Below, one piece after another: positions 1-5,086 of a DNA stretch of 5,086 nucleotides. The stretch is from Desulfobacteraceae bacterium (lineage in GTDB: Bacteria > Desulfobacterota > Desulfobacteria > Desulfobacterales > UBA11574). Within the stretch, counting starts at the first letter, position 1. Each line of letters begins with the position of its first letter. Location of the stretch: contig DNGT01000151.1 in the NCBI GenBank assembly GCA_003486165.1, positions 494 to 5,579 on the forward strand. Direction: 5' to 3'. A program made the translations under genes and the position numbers. The notes beneath the pieces were generated by a model. The model saw only the letters and a list, made by a program, of their open reading frames with translations. It did no database searches and was not told where the DNA came from.

Positions 1-771
1 GAGGTTTCCACCCTGGTGTATGCGAGTGAAGATTTTGTCAGATCTCAATTTAACAAGGCCGGGTTGCCTGAAGTAAAATATTTCGACAATCAAAGTACCC
101 AGTGCTATGTGGCCAATAACGATAAATTTGCAATTGTTGCATTTAGGGGAAGCGAAATCTGGAAAAAAAAAGAAACGTTTGATCTGAAAAAAGTGGTCGC
201 AGATTTAAAAACAGATATAGATATTTGGCTGTCGAATTGGCAGCAAGGCGGCAAAGTGCACCGAGGATTCAAGGAAGCATTGGAGGAAGTTTGGCCTGAT
301 CTTTTACCATATGTCAGAAAGCTCCATGACAATGGCTGTAAAATTTGGATTACAGGCCACAGCTTAGGAGGCGCCCTGGCAACGCTTTTCGCCAGCCGGT
401 ACGGTAGTGCTCAGGGCGTCTATACATTTGGTTGTCCCAGAGTGGGCAATGAGGTTTTTAAGGAAAATTTTGATGTAAAAATCTACCGTGTTGTCAACAA
501 TCATGACATCGTGCCCCGGGTGCCACCTCCAGGCAAATATGTTCATGTTGGTTTAACAAAATTTATTGATGGTGACGGCATCATCCGGGACTCTATGATT
601 GAAAATGAGAGGCCAGTCGATGATTCACATGATGACCCATATGGTTTAGAAGACACCAATCAGCCAAAGAATAATGCTTTTAAGGGATTTGTTCCGGCTC
701 CGTTTAGAGATCATGTGCCGTTGCTTTATGCTATCCATATATGGAACAATATCATCGAAAGCCAAAAATAA
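1..771 (+). CDS. Class 3 lipase (alpha/beta hydrolase), 5' partial
   Basis: Probable triacylglycerol lipase or esterase of the fungal-type class 3 family (Lipase_3), hydrolysing carboxyl esters of lipids. The reading frame is open to the left edge. The first in-frame start-like codon is a GTG at base 16 with no ribosome binding site, so the true start is probably upstream; residue numbers here count from that GTG. Visible family blocks are AFRGSE (42-47, oxyanion-hole region), VHRGF (81-85), the nucleophile elbow GHSLGG (Ser116), YTFGCPRVGN (136-145) and NNHDIVPRVPP (Asp164), with HVG at 177-179. The likely catalytic His is His233 in RDHVPLLY, placed like the late His of fungal lipases. The triad is therefore intact and the C-terminus complete. 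Signal peptide and location cannot be judged without the N-terminus. Family assignment is very secure; the substrate is not known. The next gene starts 52 nt downstream but differs strongly in base composition. Confidence 0.93.
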   Translation, partial: EVSTLVYASEDFVRSQFNKAGLPEVKYFDNQSTQCYVANNDKFAIVAFRGSEIWKKKETFDLKKVVADLKTDIDIWLSNWQQGGKVHRGFKEALEEVWPDLLPYVRKLHDNGCKIWITGHSLGGALATLFASRYGSAQGVYTFGCPRVGNEVFKENFDVKIYRVVNNHDIVPRVPPPGKYVHVGLTKFIDGDGIIRDSMIENERPVDDSHDDPYGLEDTNQPKNNAFKGFVPAPFRDHVPLLYAIHIWNNIIESQK

Positions 772-823
772 TATCAATTATTAAGATATGGGTAGAAAGT
801 CAATCTCGTAATAATGGGCAAAG

Positions 824-1105
824 ATGGAACTCCTCGCATCGCTATTCGTCGGTAAGCCGCTGAACATATTGGCCTTGGCCGTCCTTTTTCTCGCGGGATA
901 TCTCGCGCTACGGTTCACGGCACTCGGCATAACTCAGCATCCCCGTTCGCTGCTCATCGCATCCACCGTTTGGGGACTTTATGCAGCATGGGAGTGGCTG
1001 GTTCAGATCAAGACTCCGGAAGCGAACATCCGGGTCGACCTTCTCGTGATGTGGCCGGTGCTGGCAATTCTCTCAGCGTGGGCGCTTTTCCGCGCGTTTC
1101 GATAG
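824..1105 (+). CDS. Small three-helix integral membrane protein, GC-rich
   Basis: A 93-residue hydrophobic protein of unknown function. Three membrane segments are apparent: about residues 13-33, 42-60 and 71-92. Between helices 2 and 3 lies a short polar loop containing KTPEANIR, preceded by the aromatic stretch YAAWEWL. It resembles small conserved membrane proteins of proteobacteria, but I cannot attach a name. The ATG at 824 follows only a weak purine-rich GGGCAAAG. The gene lies in a block of about 57% GC whereas neighbouring genes count at 32-37% in sample lines, and third codon positions are mostly G or C, so it was probably acquired from another genome. An attC-like inverted repeat begins 33 nt after the stop codon, as in an integron gene cassette. 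The +1 frame overlapping it (970-1227) is open only because of the high GC. It is likely a real gene; whether it is expressed here is uncertain. Confidence 0.75.
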   Translation: MELLASLFVGKPLNILALAVLFLAGYLALRFTALGITQHPRSLLIASTVWGLYAAWEWLVQIKTPEANIRVDLLVMWPVLAILSAWALFRAFR

Positions 1106-1138
1106 GTATGCTTCATCGTTTGCCGTTCGGCGGCAGCC

Positions 1139-1196
1139 ACCTAACCGGTTGCAGCGGACTTAGCTATCGCGCCGCCTCTGATCCGGAGCGTTATAG
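1139..1196 (+). repeat. attC-like recombination site (59-base element candidate)
   Basis: An imperfect inverted repeat follows the small membrane-protein gene in the orientation expected of an integron cassette. The left end ACCTAAC (1139-1145) fits the R'' consensus RYYYAAC. The right end GTTATAG (1190-1196), preceded by GC, only partly fits GTTRRRY. TAAC pairs with GTTA at the extremes, CGG (1146-1148) with CCG (1183-1185), and GCGG (1154-1157) with CCGC (1172-1175). The segment TGCAGCGGAC (1150-1159) is of a kind I recall from attC sites of environmental cassettes. Its 58 bp is at the short end of known attC lengths. Against it: the right core deviates at two positions, the stem is interrupted by unequal internal loops (5 and 7 nt), and no integrase gene or second attC is visible. 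Confidence 0.5.
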
Positions 1197-1538
1197 ATAT
1201 CTCCCACCGATCGTTTACTGCCCTTGATTGCAGATCCCTGCTATAGAGCAGAAATCCGACTATGCGAAAATGTTTTGTGTCCAAAAGACATATCTGAAAA
1301 AGAAACAACCTTGTGATTATTAATTAGTAAGCTCGGGATTTTTGAACGTTTTAAAATCTGCACTATCTCCAACATATAATATTCGGGCAGCCCTGGTGAT
1401 AAATGCAATAATGTCCAAGTATCAAGTGTTTGATTTTTCTGTGATAACATAATACCATATCACCAAACGATGGTTGCGGCGATTACTGCAATATCAGACA
1501 GGTTTTTGAGGTCCTGAATTTTTGTGATTTCAATTATC

Positions 1539-1573
1539 AATAGGGCAAATCCTTTATCGGGGGTTTGCCTATT
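1539..1573. other. Strong stem-loop, possible terminator or leader structure
   Basis: Bases 1539-1552 pair with 1561-1573: AATAGG with CCTATT, one bulged G at 1545, then CAAATCC with GGGTTTG (one G-T pair), around an 8-nt loop. That is 13 consecutive pairs plus the outer A-T with a single bulge, clearly above background for this AT-rich spacer. The downstream + strand tail is TTTC then ATTTG rather than a clean T-run, so an intrinsic terminator is possible but not typical. The hairpin ends just before a TTGACA box, so it could isolate upstream transcription from the dehydrogenase promoter. Confidence 0.4.
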
Positions 1574-1577
1574 TCAT

Positions 1578-1606
1578 TTGACATGAAACCTTTCTAATTA
1601 TATCCT
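1578..1606 (+). promoter_or_regulatory. Candidate sigma70-type promoter upstream of the dehydrogenase
   Basis: A perfect -35 hexamer TTGACA (1578-1583), a 17-nt spacer and a -10-like TATCCT (1601-1606, four of six matches). It points towards the acyl-CoA dehydrogenase, giving a leader of roughly 235 nt before the ATG. A second candidate -10, TATAAT at 1785-1790, lies nearer the gene but has no good -35 at the right distance. Either or both may be used. Confidence 0.35.
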
Positions 1607-1784
1607 GTATTTTATCGATTCTCCCGCTAAATCTGTTCTCAATCTAGAATCAATTTCATTTCGAAACGCTTCTTTTTCTACTGATCTGACTTTATATCCA
1701 AACCTCATTTTCTATTATTAGATTGTTCATTAGTATATTTATTAAGGGATCAATAATTAAAAAAACTTTGAAAAAACAAAATCT

Positions 1785-1790
1785 TATAAT
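1785..1790 (+). promoter_or_regulatory. Candidate -10 element close to the dehydrogenase
   Basis: A perfect TATAAT ending 60 nt before the ATG at 1851. The -35 position is occupied by an A-rich run; the nearest TTGAAA (1768-1773) is only 11 nt away, too close. In an AT-rich spacer this hexamer can occur by chance, or it could depend on an activator. Confidence 0.25.
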
Positions 1791-1836
1791 GACCAATAAA
1801 TGATTCTCCACCCTCGTAGAGAGATAATTAATAAAA

Positions 1837-1843
1837 AAGGAGA
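1837..1843 (+). promoter_or_regulatory. Ribosome binding site fixing the dehydrogenase start
   Basis: AAGGAGA ends 7 nt before the ATG at 1851. An in-frame ATG at 1800 would add 17 residues but has no Shine-Dalgarno sequence, and the family's usual N-terminus (MAQY followed by RDVDFVLHE) begins at 1851. Confidence 0.85.
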
Positions 1844-1850
1844 AACGATT

Positions 1851-3665
1851 ATGGCACAATATATTGCGGATCGAAGGGACGTCGATTTTGTTCTCCACGA
1901 GCAGATGAATGTTGGAGACCTTAGCAAACACGAAAGGTTTGTGGAGTTTAATAAGAAAACAGTAGATATGATTATATCTGAAGCACGCAATCTTGCCATA
2001 AAAGAGATTCTACCCACTCAGAAATTAGGCGATCAGGAAGGATGCAAGTTCGAAAACGGAAAGGTAGCTGTTCCGGAATCCTTCCACAGAATCTATGAAA
2101 TTTTTAAGGAAGGTGAATGGATTGCTATGACTGAAGATCCCGAATGGGGAGGACAGGGGATGCCGACAACAGTTGCGTTGGCAGCAAACGATTACTTTGT
2201 TGGGGCCAATTACGCTTTCATGATGTATCCGGGATTAACTCATGGGGCGGGAAAGCTGATTAATGCTTTTGGAACGGATAAACAAAAAGAACTATTCTTA
2301 AAAAAAATGTACACGGGTCAATGGACGGGTACAATGTTACTTACAGAGCCGGAGGCTGGATCCAACGTAGGCGCACTTAGCACTTCTGCAGTAAAAAATG
2401 ATGATGGCACCTATTCAATTACCGGCAATAAAATTTTTATCTCCAGTGGCGAGAACGATCTGTCAAAAAATATTATTCATTCTGTTTTGGCTCGCATTGA
2501 GGGCGCTCCGCCGGGAACCAAGGGGATATCTCTGTTTCTTGTTCCTAAATTTTGGGTTAACGATGACGGAAGTTTAGGAGAATTTAACGATGTGGTTTGT
2601 ACTGGTATTGAAAAAAAAATGGGAATTCATGGGAATTCAACTTGCTCTATGGATCTTGGTGGAAAGGGAAAATGTAGAGGAACCCTTTTAGGTGAAGAGA
2701 ACAAAGGGATGCGGGCCATGTTTCTTATGATGAATGAGGAACGTTTGCAGACAGGACTCGCAGGTTTTTGCTGTGCGTCTTCTGCTTATATGTATGCCGT
2801 TAACTATGCCAGGGAACGAATTCAAGGAAAGAATCTACTCCAAATGATGGACAAAAGCGCTCCGTCCGTCCCGATTATCCAGCATCCGGATGTGCGCCGT
2901 CAGTTAATAACAATGAAAGTGTACGTTGAGGGGATGAGAAGTCTTCTCTATTATGTTGGGCTGTGCGAAGATAAGATTAAAACCTCCGAAAACGTAGAAG
3001 AAAAAGCTAAATATCAGGGCATCATTGATGTACTCATTCCCATTGCCAAAGGTTACGTAACAGATAGGGCCTTTGAAGTCTGCAACCACGGTATCCAGGT
3101 CTATGGTGGGTATGGATATATAAAAGAGTATCCTATGGAACAGCTCTTGCGGGATTGTAGGATAACAATGATCTACGAAGGGACGAATGGCATCCAGGCC
3201 ATGGACCTTTTAGGAAGAAAGCTGGGAATGAACAACGGAAAACCCTTTATGGATCTTTTGTTTGAGATGCAAAAGACCATCGCAATGACCAAAAGTGTGT
3301 CTGGTCTGGAAGATTTTACAGCCAAGGTGGAAGAGGCGGTTAATAAACTGGGGGAAGTTGCATTACATATGGGAATGACAGTTTTTTCTGAAAAAGTCTT
3401 GAATGCTTTTGCCTTTGCATATCCTTTTATGGAAGTTACCGGTGATGTAGTGATGTCCTGGATGCTTCTATGGCGGGCAACGATTGCAGCCCGGAAATTG
3501 GAAAAGGGGGCCAAGAAAAAGGATGCCGCCTTTTATGAGGGTCAGCTTAAAAGCGCTGAGTTCTTCCTTAATTCTATTCTCCCGATCACACTGAGTAAAA
3601 TGAAGACCATTTTGGTAACCAATGGCGCTGCCGTGGAGATTTCTGAGGATTCTTTTGGTGGATAA
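1851..3665 (+). CDS. Acyl-CoA dehydrogenase, long form with C-terminal domain
   Basis: FAD-dependent acyl-CoA dehydrogenase of 604 residues that would oxidise an acyl-CoA to the trans-2-enoyl-CoA in beta-oxidation or a related pathway, passing electrons to electron-transfer flavoprotein; cytoplasmic. Domains in order: helical N-terminal domain (about 40-155, with WIAMTEDPEWGGQGMP from residue 90), middle beta domain (about 160-275; MLLTEPEAGSNVG 162-174 and KIFISSGE from 194 contact flavin and substrate in the family), helical domain (from GEENKGM at 281 to about 455), and the extra C-terminal domain of the roughly 600-residue subgroup (about 465-604). The catalytic base is most likely Glu443 in IYEGTNGIQ, aligned with the active-site Glu of medium-chain acyl-CoA dehydrogenase. 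This subgroup includes FadE5-like enzymes and DmdC (methylmercaptopropionyl-CoA dehydrogenase), so chain length and substrate cannot be read from sequence. The gene appears intact. Two thioesterase-like genes follow on the same strand. Confidence 0.97.
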   Translation: MAQYIADRRDVDFVLHEQMNVGDLSKHERFVEFNKKTVDMIISEARNLAIKEILPTQKLGDQEGCKFENGKVAVPESFHRIYEIFKEGEWIAMTEDPEWGGQGMPTTVALAANDYFVGANYAFMMYPGLTHGAGKLINAFGTDKQKELFLKKMYTGQWTGTMLLTEPEAGSNVGALSTSAVKNDDGTYSITGNKIFISSGENDLSKNIIHSVLARIEGAPPGTKGISLFLVPKFWVNDDGSLGEFNDVVCTGIEKKMGIHGNSTCSMDLGGKGKCRGTLLGEENKGMRAMFLMMNEERLQTGLAGFCCASSAYMYAVNYARERIQGKNLLQMMDKSAPSVPIIQHPDVRRQLITMKVYVEGMRSLLYYVGLCEDKIKTSENVEEKAKYQGIIDVLIPIAKGYVTDRAFEVCNHGIQVYGGYGYIKEYPMEQLLRDCRITMIYEGTNGIQAMDLLGRKLGMNNGKPFMDLLFEMQKTIAMTKSVSGLEDFTAKVEEAVNKLGEVALHMGMTVFSEKVLNAFAFAYPFMEVTGDVVMSWMLLWRATIAARKLEKGAKKKDAAFYEGQLKSAEFFLNSILPITLSKMKTILVTNGAAVEISEDSFGG

Positions 3666-3719
3666 CTTTAGTCTGAATTTCTCATGAAGAATTTATTTTG
3701 TTTTTTAAAATATTTGAGA

Positions 3720-3742
3720 ACATTATGCGATATACATAATGT
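3720..3742. repeat. Inverted repeat, 8-bp arms
   Basis: ACATTATG (3720-3727) and CATAATGT (3735-3742) are perfect reverse complements around a 7-nt AT-rich spacer, 55 nt after the dehydrogenase stop. It could be a dyad operator or a weak 3' hairpin; there is no T-run directly after it. The right arm contains CATAAT, which could serve as a -10 for the next gene with TTGAGA (3714-3719) 15 nt upstream. None of these roles is firm. Confidence 0.35.
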
Positions 3743-3790
3743 AAACCGATTGAAGTTGCTTTTTTCTTTGCAAATAAACAGAAAAATTAA

Positions 3791-3806
3791 TTTTGGTTAA
3801 CCAAAA
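3791..3806. promoter_or_regulatory. Perfect 16-bp palindrome, candidate operator
   Basis: TTTTGGTTAACCAAAA is an exact palindrome with no spacer, 52 nt before the start codon of the DUF4442-type gene. The half-site core TGGTTAA recurs at 3813-3819, 19 nt from its first occurrence (about two helical turns). Spacer-free palindromes of this size are typical binding sites for dimeric repressors such as TetR- or GntR-type regulators. A weak promoter candidate upstream (TTGAAG 3750-3755, 17 nt, AATAAA 3773-3778) would place the palindrome at the transcription start. Binding is inferred from symmetry only. Confidence 0.45.
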
Positions 3807-3858
3807 GCCATCTGGTTAAGTCCGTTTTTATTTCACATATGTTACGGGAGAAGATGCT

Positions 3859-4320
3859 ATGAATAAGACGCTTGACCTATATAAAAAAATATCAAAATTT
3901 CCTTTAGGCAATCATATTTTTACTAAAGGACTAACTTTTCGAGCACCATATTTTTCAACCATTCATCCTTTGGTTACAGACTTGAGTTCTGGTTTATGTA
4001 AAGTAGAAATAAAAGACCGTCGTTCAATTAGAAATCATATTGGGACTATAAATGCTGGAGCGATGTGCACCTTGAGTGAGTTGACAGGAGGATTGGCTGT
4101 TGAGGCATCTATTCCTTCTAACTTACGGTGGCTTCCTAAAGAAATGACAGTTAACTATACCAAAAAGGCAAAGGGGAAATTGATAGGTCTGTGTTCTTTT
4201 GATCCGAATACACTGGTACCTGGTGACATAATAATGCCTATCGACATTAAAGATGAATCAGGAGATACGGTTTTAAAGGCAACGATATTGTTTTATATTA
4301 GTGAACGTCCAAACAAATGA
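3859..4320 (+). CDS. Hotdog-fold DUF4442-type acyl-CoA thioesterase-like protein
   Basis: A 153-residue cytoplasmic protein, probably an acyl-CoA thioesterase or acyl-binding protein of the DUF4442 hotdog family. The diagnostic stretch is RRSIRNHIGTINAGAM (54-69), matching the hotdog pattern in which an N/H-x-G-T-x-x-x-G-A segment leads into the long central helix. Glu74 in SELTGGLA is a candidate catalytic or structural acidic residue. The strands after it (MTVNYTKKAKGKL, then VPGDIIMPIDIKDESGDTVLKA) fit the rest of the fold. Length is typical of a single hotdog domain; such proteins normally dimerise. GGGAG at 3846-3850, 8 nt before the ATG, supports the start. The gene follows the dehydrogenase by 193 nt, with an operator-like palindrome in the gap, so it may have its own regulation. 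Fold assignment is good; substrate and even hydrolase activity are inference. Confidence 0.85.
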   Translation: MNKTLDLYKKISKFPLGNHIFTKGLTFRAPYFSTIHPLVTDLSSGLCKVEIKDRRSIRNHIGTINAGAMCTLSELTGGLAVEASIPSNLRWLPKEMTVNYTKKAKGKLIGLCSFDPNTLVPGDIIMPIDIKDESGDTVLKATILFYISERPNK

Positions 4321-4332
4321 TATGATAACTTT

Positions 4333-4362
4333 TTGATAAAATATCAGATTTAATTCTATAAT
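4333..4362 (+). promoter_or_regulatory. Sigma70-type promoter for the downstream thioesterase gene
   Basis: TTGATA (4333-4338, five of six matches to TTGACA), an 18-nt spacer and a perfect TATAAT (4357-4362). It starts 12 nt after the DUF4442-type stop codon and points to the gene at 4518, giving a leader of about 150 nt. It is the best full promoter match in the window and implies that the last gene can be transcribed independently of those before it. Confidence 0.5.
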
Positions 4363-4369
4363 ATCCACA

Positions 4370-4433
4370 TAACCACAGCTTGGACGCTGACTGAAATTTA
4401 TCTTCGAAATCATCAAATCAAGACCTGTGGTTA
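4370..4433 (+). other. Long stem-loop in the leader of the last gene
   Basis: TAACCACAG (4370-4378) pairs perfectly with CTGTGGTTA (4425-4433). CTTG (4379-4382) pairs with CAAG (4419-4422) after a two-nt bulge (AC, 4423-4424). The loop is about 36 nt. The left arm begins at the predicted transcription start of the promoter at 4333-4362, so the transcript would open with this structure, perhaps protecting its 5' end or controlling the leader. There is no T-run directly after the right arm, so it is not a standard terminator. Confidence 0.45.
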
Positions 4434-4464
4434 CTGATGATTCCGTAAATATCAGGGATACTAT

Positions 4465-4488
4465 TTTTTTGTGATATCGTTTTTTGTG
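4465..4488 (+). repeat. Tandem direct repeat TTTTTTGTG
   Basis: TTTTTTGTG occurs at 4465-4473 and 4480-4488, 15 nt apart, 15 nt upstream of the Shine-Dalgarno sequence of the last gene. A six-base dyad, ATATCA (4449-4454) with TGATAT (4472-4477), is followed by T6 (4480-4485), a weak terminator-like arrangement. It may also just be a U-rich leader segment. Confidence 0.3.
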
Positions 4489-4517
4489 GGAAATTCCATT
4501 TGAAAGGAAAATGGAAG

Positions 4518-5048
4518 ATGAACCGTTGGCTTCGTACTTTAATTACATTTATCAGAGCTCAATTCCTAAAGGACATAAAACCAGATGAAGAGACCTCTTT
4601 GAATTTTCGAGTTTGGATTACCGATATTGATCTTTCAATCATGAACAATGCTGCCATGCTGTCAATAACGGAAATGGGTCGTATTGATCTTATGATTCGC
4701 ACAGGATTTCTAACGCACGTTAGGAGAAATAGATTGTATGTTCCTCTCGCTTCCATTTCCGCACAATTTAGACGACCTCTTAAACGATTTCAAAAGTTCC
4801 AGTTGAAAACTCAACTCATTTATTGGGATGAAAAATGGATTTATATTAGCCATCGTATTTTACGTGAAGAAAAAATTATTGCTGTTGCATTGGCTAAGTG
4901 TACGGTGAAAAAAGGAACAGAGCTAATTCCATTTGAAAGTATCATCCATAAATTAAACTGGGGAATGAAGCCAAAAAATCGACCCGAAATGATTGACAGA
5001 TTTGAAAGAGGAGAAACTCTTTTACTAAAAACTGTGAAGCACGAATGA
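4518..5048 (+). CDS. 4HBT_2/THEM6-type acyl-CoA thioesterase-like protein
   Basis: A 176-residue single hotdog-domain protein, probably an acyl-CoA thioesterase or related acyl-binding protein. I chose ATG 4518 because AAAGGA (4503-4508) lies 9 nt upstream; a TTG at 4500 in the same frame would put that sequence inside the gene. Family signs in order: a basic amphipathic N-terminus (1-19), FRVWITDIDLSIMNN (30-44) leading into the hotdog helix with EMGRIDLMIRTG (52-63), FRRPLKRFQKFQL (84-96), and the strand YWDEKWIYISH (102-112). The family normally reads D-x-D-x-N-x-H-M-N-N before the helix. Here the His is absent and the segment looks one residue shorter (DIDLSIMNN), though Asp36, Asp38 and Asn43-Asn44 remain. 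Altered chemistry or a binding-only role is therefore possible. It follows the DUF4442-type gene by 197 nt and has its own promoter candidate. Family call is good; function is inferred. Confidence 0.8.
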   Translation: MNRWLRTLITFIRAQFLKDIKPDEETSLNFRVWITDIDLSIMNNAAMLSITEMGRIDLMIRTGFLTHVRRNRLYVPLASISAQFRRPLKRFQKFQLKTQLIYWDEKWIYISHRILREEKIIAVALAKCTVKKGTELIPFESIIHKLNWGMKPKNRPEMIDRFERGETLLLKTVKHE

Positions 5049-5086
5049 ACTCCCCAACCTGTACTTGTAATGGAAATTAAACGGGT

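Larger units (their letters stand above)
1197..1850. other. Intergenic region without a convincing gene
   Basis: About 650 bases between the attC-like site and the dehydrogenase start. GC-rich sequence continues to about 1225 and then becomes AT-rich. Small hairpins occur at 1238-1251 (CTGCT/AGCAG) and 1270-1291 (TTTTG/CAAAA with flanking ATG/CAT). A much stronger hairpin lies at 1539-1573 and a TTGACA promoter candidate at 1578-1606. A minus-strand frame of 69 codons (1241-1450) is open, but has no ribosome binding site and no recognisable motif. The stretch may contain decayed sequence left by an insertion, which I cannot prove. Confidence 0.6.

Noticed and set aside
772..823. Search for an attC site after the lipase gene, which would make it a cassette too
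   Set aside because: The 52-nt gap contains no matching core sites or stem, and the lipase shares the AT-rich composition of the chromosome.
970..1227. Second + strand frame overlapping the small membrane-protein gene
   Set aside because: It is open because GC-rich sequence has few stops, its product is low-complexity and shows no domain, and it runs through the attC-like site.
1241..1450. Minus-strand open frame of 69 codons in the long intergenic region
   Set aside because: No ribosome binding site before its ATG, no recognisable motif, and an average length for chance in this composition. A gene remnant cannot be excluded.
1800..1850. Earlier in-frame ATG for the acyl-CoA dehydrogenase
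   Set aside because: It lacks a ribosome binding site and the added 17 residues do not resemble the family N-terminus, whereas AAGGAGA sits correctly before 1851.
3666..3715. Intrinsic terminator after the dehydrogenase
   Set aside because: There is a T-rich tract at about 3696-3706, but only a 4-bp stem (TTCT/AGAA) precedes it.
4366..4437. Stem-loop after the DUF4442-type gene considered as another attC site
   Set aside because: TAAC and GTTA ends are present, but the left core ACATAAC and right core GTTACTG miss the consensus, and the arms pair almost continuously instead of showing the spaced R/L box layout. Flanking GC is that of the chromosome.
5070..5086. ATG at the right edge as the start of a further gene
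   Set aside because: Only five codons are visible and there is no Shine-Dalgarno sequence upstream.

Overview
This is a fragment of a low-GC bacterial chromosome. My hand counts give 32-37% GC in sample lines of the flanking genes. It carries the 3' end of a class 3 lipase gene, a GC-rich patch with one small membrane-protein gene, a long intergenic stretch, a 604-residue acyl-CoA dehydrogenase, and two different hotdog-fold acyl-CoA thioesterase-like genes. All credible genes lie on the + strand. The acyl-CoA dehydrogenase (long form with the extra C-terminal domain) and the two thioesterase-like proteins suit a fatty-acid-degrading Gram-negative bacterium. My impression is of a sulfate reducer or relative in the Desulfobacterota, but that rests on the general look of the proteins and not on a search.

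Layout. 1-771: class 3 lipase, 5' end outside the window. 824-1105: three-helix membrane protein inside a block of about 57% GC (207 of 360 bases, 841-1200). 1139-1196: imperfect inverted repeat resembling an integron attC site, directly downstream of that gene. 1197-1850: no convincing gene, but a strong hairpin, a TTGACA promoter candidate and a near-gene -10 element. 1851-3665: acyl-CoA dehydrogenase with a clear ribosome binding site. 3666-3858: spacer with an 8-bp-arm inverted repeat and a perfect 16-bp palindrome. 3859-4320: DUF4442-type hotdog protein. 4321-4517: spacer with a good sigma70-type promoter, a long stem-loop beginning at the predicted transcript start, and T-rich direct repeats. 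4518-5048: 4HBT_2/THEM6-type thioesterase-like protein. 5049-5086: nothing identified.

How the genes fit together. The dehydrogenase would oxidise an acyl-CoA to the enoyl-CoA, passing electrons to electron-transfer flavoprotein. The two hotdog proteins could hydrolyse or bind acyl-CoAs from the same pool. The roughly 195-nt gaps with their own promoter and operator-like elements suggest separately controlled neighbours rather than one tight operon. The lipase is thematically related (it releases fatty acids) but is separated by more than 1 kb and by the GC-rich patch. The most unusual item is that patch: gene plus attC-like site plus different base composition looks like a single integron gene cassette sitting outside any visible integron.
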